From: a virus
DNA length: 32,364 nt
Virus record (IMG/VR): IMGVR_UViG_3300045241_000076
Span: 1-32,364 of that record
Reading direction: 5' to 3' (one strand)
In this document: positions 31,076-32,364 of the stretch, piece by piece
Position numbering within the stretch: the stretch's first letter is position 1
Layout: each line of letters starts with the position of its first letter
Notes under the pieces: generated by a model
The model's database searches: none
What the model was told of the DNA's origin: nothing
The model's input: only the letters and a program-made list of their open reading frames with translations
Made by a program: the position numbers and the translations under genes

Positions 31076-31093
31076 AGCACCCACGTGGGTGCT
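31076..31093. repeat. 18-bp perfect palindrome before terS
   Basis: AGCACCCACGTGGGTGCT is a perfect palindrome in the 81-base gap between the 100-residue gene and terS. It could be a protein-binding operator, a weak terminator (only three T follow on the - strand) or part of the packaging site recognised by the terminase. The sequence alone does not choose between these. CTACGT occurs twice just beside it (31052 and 31070 region). Confidence 0.6.
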
Positions 31094-31111
31094 GAGTGCC
31101 TTACATCCGAC

Positions 31112-31414
31112 TTAGTTGGCAGGCGTGAAGTCTATGTAGAACTCACGGCCAGGCACAAATTCCTTTGCGGCGCTGGGGTTGATGGTGCCCAACTGAATCT
31201 GCCCGCTGGGAGTCCACTTGAAGAAGCTCGCGTTCTCCGGGCTGCCGTTTGTGACGGGCTGCAAGGTGGCCGTCTTCAGCCCACCTTCTTGCTCGGTGAC
31301 GCTCACGCACTTGAACTTTGCACGTACTCGCACGGGGTCCTGTACGCCACGACTCTCGTTGGCGCGATCCCGTGTGGGGTCTGGATGCCCGTGAATCGGT
31401 GTATCGTTGTCCAT
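31112..31414 (-). CDS. conserved hypothetical protein before the terminase genes
   Basis: A 100-residue protein. The N-terminal ~30 residues are polar and probably disordered. The rest is a small beta-rich domain (VRAKFKCVSVTEQEG, then TLQPVTNGSPENASFFKWTP, GQIQLGTINPSAAKEFVPG and a final FYIDFTPAN). I recall this pattern from unnamed phage proteins with the same FY.DFTPA ending, often near replication or packaging genes; the role is unknown. AGGAG precedes the ATG. A terminator lies upstream, so a promoter for the terminase operon may sit in 31415-31509, though I can point to no clear boxes. Confidence 0.68.
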   Translation of the reverse strand: MDNDTPIHGHPDPTRDRANESRGVQDPVRVRAKFKCVSVTEQEGGLKTATLQPVTNGSPENASFFKWTPSGQIQLGTINPSAAKEFVPGREFYIDFTPAN

Positions 31415-31509
31415 GTCTAACTCCTGGTAGTGTGTTGCCCCATTGCGTGGTGGCGCGCATCAACGTGGTAGTGGCTCGCTGTCCTACTCACGGTAATTCT
31501 GTGCACATG
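31415..31509 (-). other. short intergenic gap, possible late promoter region
   Basis: This 95-base gap lies between the terminator and the 100-residue gene. It holds the AGGAG site of that gene. A TTGATG hexamer is present on the - strand but has no matching -10 box at a usual distance. Start of the late operon here is inferred from the terminator upstream, not from promoter boxes. Confidence 0.25.
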
Positions 31510-31534
31510 AAAAAGCCCACGCAGAGGTGGGCTT
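31510..31534 (-). terminator. intrinsic terminator upstream of the late block
   Basis: On the - strand an 8-bp stem (AAGCCCAC / GTGGGCTT, six-base loop) is followed by TTTTTC, counting the last stem bases. It lies 20 bases after the stop of the frame-disrupted gene and separates it from the terminase genes. Confidence 0.8.
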
Positions 31535-31553
31535 GCTTATAAGCACGTAGCTG

Positions 31554-31895
31554 CTAGCTTCTCTGGACTACGACGCCATTACGTAGCTCCACGCGGCCAT
31601 CACCTATGGGCTCCAGGCGGCCCAGTGGGACAGCTGAGGTGCTGGCTAGCTGCAAGTCACGTGAGCAGGCCCACCGTGCGGCGCTCCTCAAGAATGGCCT
31701 TGACGGCCTCCACGTGCTCCTTGGGGCAAGCCACGATGAGAGTGAGGGGCAAGGCCCCGTTGTGCATCTTCGCGCGGCCGTGAGTTCGCTGATGGCCTTC
31801 ATGTAGTAGGCCACGTGGTTGGGGTTGTCCTCGGGCCTGGGCACGCGCTTCATAAGCATGCGGCGCGCGTTGTCCATCCAATCGTCTTCGCTCAT
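31554..31895 (-). CDS. small gene with internal frame disruption
   Basis: The start at ATG 31895 (MSEDDWMDNARRMLMKRVPR) has AAGGAG six bases before it and is well supported. The first ~41 codons use typical codons. Then coding character moves to the -1 frame (KMHNGALPLTLIVACPKEHV, then EAVKAILEERR, ending at a TGA at 31657), while the original frame becomes Ser/Arg/Trp-rich and unlike a natural protein. After that TGA the original frame again looks coding (GRLEPIGDGRVELRNGVVVQ) to its stop at 31554. A one-base indel, a recoding event or two overlapping genes are possible. No family is recognised. Confidence 0.5.
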   Translation of the reverse strand: MSEDDWMDNARRMLMKRVPRPEDNPNHVAYYMKAISELTAARRCTTGPCPSLSSWLAPRSTWRPSRPFLRSAARWACSRDLQLASTSAVPLGRLEPIGDGRVELRNGVVVQRS

Positions 31896-31905
31896 GAATC
31901 TCTCC

Positions 31906-32364
31906 TTAGGTTCTAGCCAGGGCATCCCACATGCGAAGGCCTGCTAGCCTGGCTATGTCTATGGCATCCGCGGCGCTTATCGGCTTGGCCTTGATGTTGG
32001 GCTTCGCGCGGCGCAGCACCCGGACGTTGTGGGGCCTGTGGAGAAGTAATACTCCAGACGCCTCAGGTATGGCAGCAAACAGCTTGTCATCCCATATCTC
32101 GGCGGGCATCGCGTAGTAGTGCTTCCAGATGCCGCGCGGCCACTCAACGCGCTCAATGAGTTGCTTGCGGCTCCAGGGCTTGCGCCAGGTCGGCGTGTGC
32201 CACCACTTGGCCTTCTTCAAGTCAGCCTTGAGGTCGCTGCGGCTTATCTTGACTTCGAGGTCGATGATGCGCAGACCCTTCTCGACTACCAGCAGGTCGC
32301 ATTCATGGCCAGCCCAGTTAGTGCAGGGCACCGCGAGGACTCCACGGTTGAAGACCTGGGAGCG
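31906..32364 (-). CDS. PD-(D/E)XK nuclease-like (MmcB-type) protein, 5' end outside window
   Basis: The frame is open to the right edge, so the start lies outside; 152 residues are visible. The segment NRGVLAVPCTNWAGHECDLLVVEKGL, given here in outline as VP-x-x-x-W-x-G-HECDLLVV, is followed by RIIDLEVKISRSDLKADLKK and KWWH. This matches MmcB-like proteins with a D-x(n)-E-x-K nuclease core (HECD and LEVK). The GTG at 32331 is internal and breaks a conserved region, so it is not the start. Such proteins may act in DNA repair or end processing. It ends ten bases before the next gene's start. Confidence 0.72.
   Translation of the reverse strand, partial: RSQVFNRGVLAVPCTNWAGHECDLLVVEKGLRIIDLEVKISRSDLKADLKKAKWWHTPTWRKPWSRKQLIERVEWPRGIWKHYYAMPAEIWDDKLFAAIPEASGVLLLHRPHNVRVLRRAKPNIKAKPISAADAIDIARLAGLRMWDALART

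Noticed and set aside
31112-31463. 106-codon - strand frame overlapping the 100-residue gene
   Set aside because: It runs through the ribosome-binding site and start of the better-supported gene and is Arg/Gln/His-rich, typical of a shadow frame.
1-32364. tRNA, integrase, IS element or CRISPR array
   Set aside because: I read for cloverleaf-like stretches, recombinase motifs and regularly spaced repeats and saw none; short or degenerate ones could still be missed without a scan.

Overview
The window is part of a tailed-phage genome with a contractile tail (myovirus morphology). It has terminase, portal, protease/scaffold, capsid, sheath, tube, tape measure, baseplate, fibre and lysis genes, and no chromosomal housekeeping genes. 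The DNA is GC-rich. A lysis cassette ending in an Rz/Rz1-type spanin pair points to a Gram-negative host. From memory, the combination of DUF1073 portal, DUF2184 capsid, DUF2213 protease, DUF3383 sheath, DUF3277 tube and Pam3-type baseplate plug recalls Bcep781-like and Pam3-like short-tailed myoviruses. A host among GC-rich Proteobacteria is inference only. I see no tRNA, integrase, IS element or CRISPR array.

Left arm (1-4907, + strand): an early/DNA-metabolism block. It holds the 3' end of an SbcD/gp47-like nuclease, two small unknown genes, an SbcC/Rad50/gp46-like ATPase with a zinc hook, three unknown genes and a small membrane protein. Many junctions are ATGA or GTGA overlaps, so this looks like one operon. 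It converges tail-to-tail with the late genes near 4905.

Right arm (32364 down to 4904, - strand): late genes in transcription order. Packaging and head: PD-(D/E)XK-like nuclease (cut by the window edge), a frame-disrupted gene, an unknown gene, TerS, TerL, an unknown gene, an overlooked 43-aa membrane protein, an Acb1-like 2H phosphoesterase (putative anti-CBASS), a ParB-like protein, portal, MuF-type minor head protein, two possible decoration proteins, a protease with an apparent nested scaffold gene, a cement-like protein and the major capsid protein, followed by an intrinsic terminator. Connector and tail: a Lys/Ala-rich small protein, DUF4054 adaptor, gp10-like protein, head closure, tail terminator, sheath, tube, and tail chaperones joined by a -1 frameshift signal. 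Then come the tape measure with transglycosylase domain, Dit-like protein, plug, hub, spike, gp25, baseplate J, DUF2612, fibre and beta-helix spike. Lysis: two membrane proteins (holin candidates), GH19 endolysin, i-spanin and embedded o-spanin.

The most interesting observation is a possible head-cargo module. The Acb1-like protein, the ParB-like protein and the scaffold part of the protease gene each carry a His-x-His-x-His motif, at identical residues 4, 6 and 8 in the first two. I propose, as inference, that these proteins are docked into the prohead through the scaffold and delivered with the DNA. Also notable are an 18-bp perfect inverted repeat inside the 43-aa gene just before the Acb1-like start, a shared N-terminal leader on capsid and cement proteins, and a textbook frameshift site (AAATTTC plus a 10-bp stem) in the tail chaperone genes.
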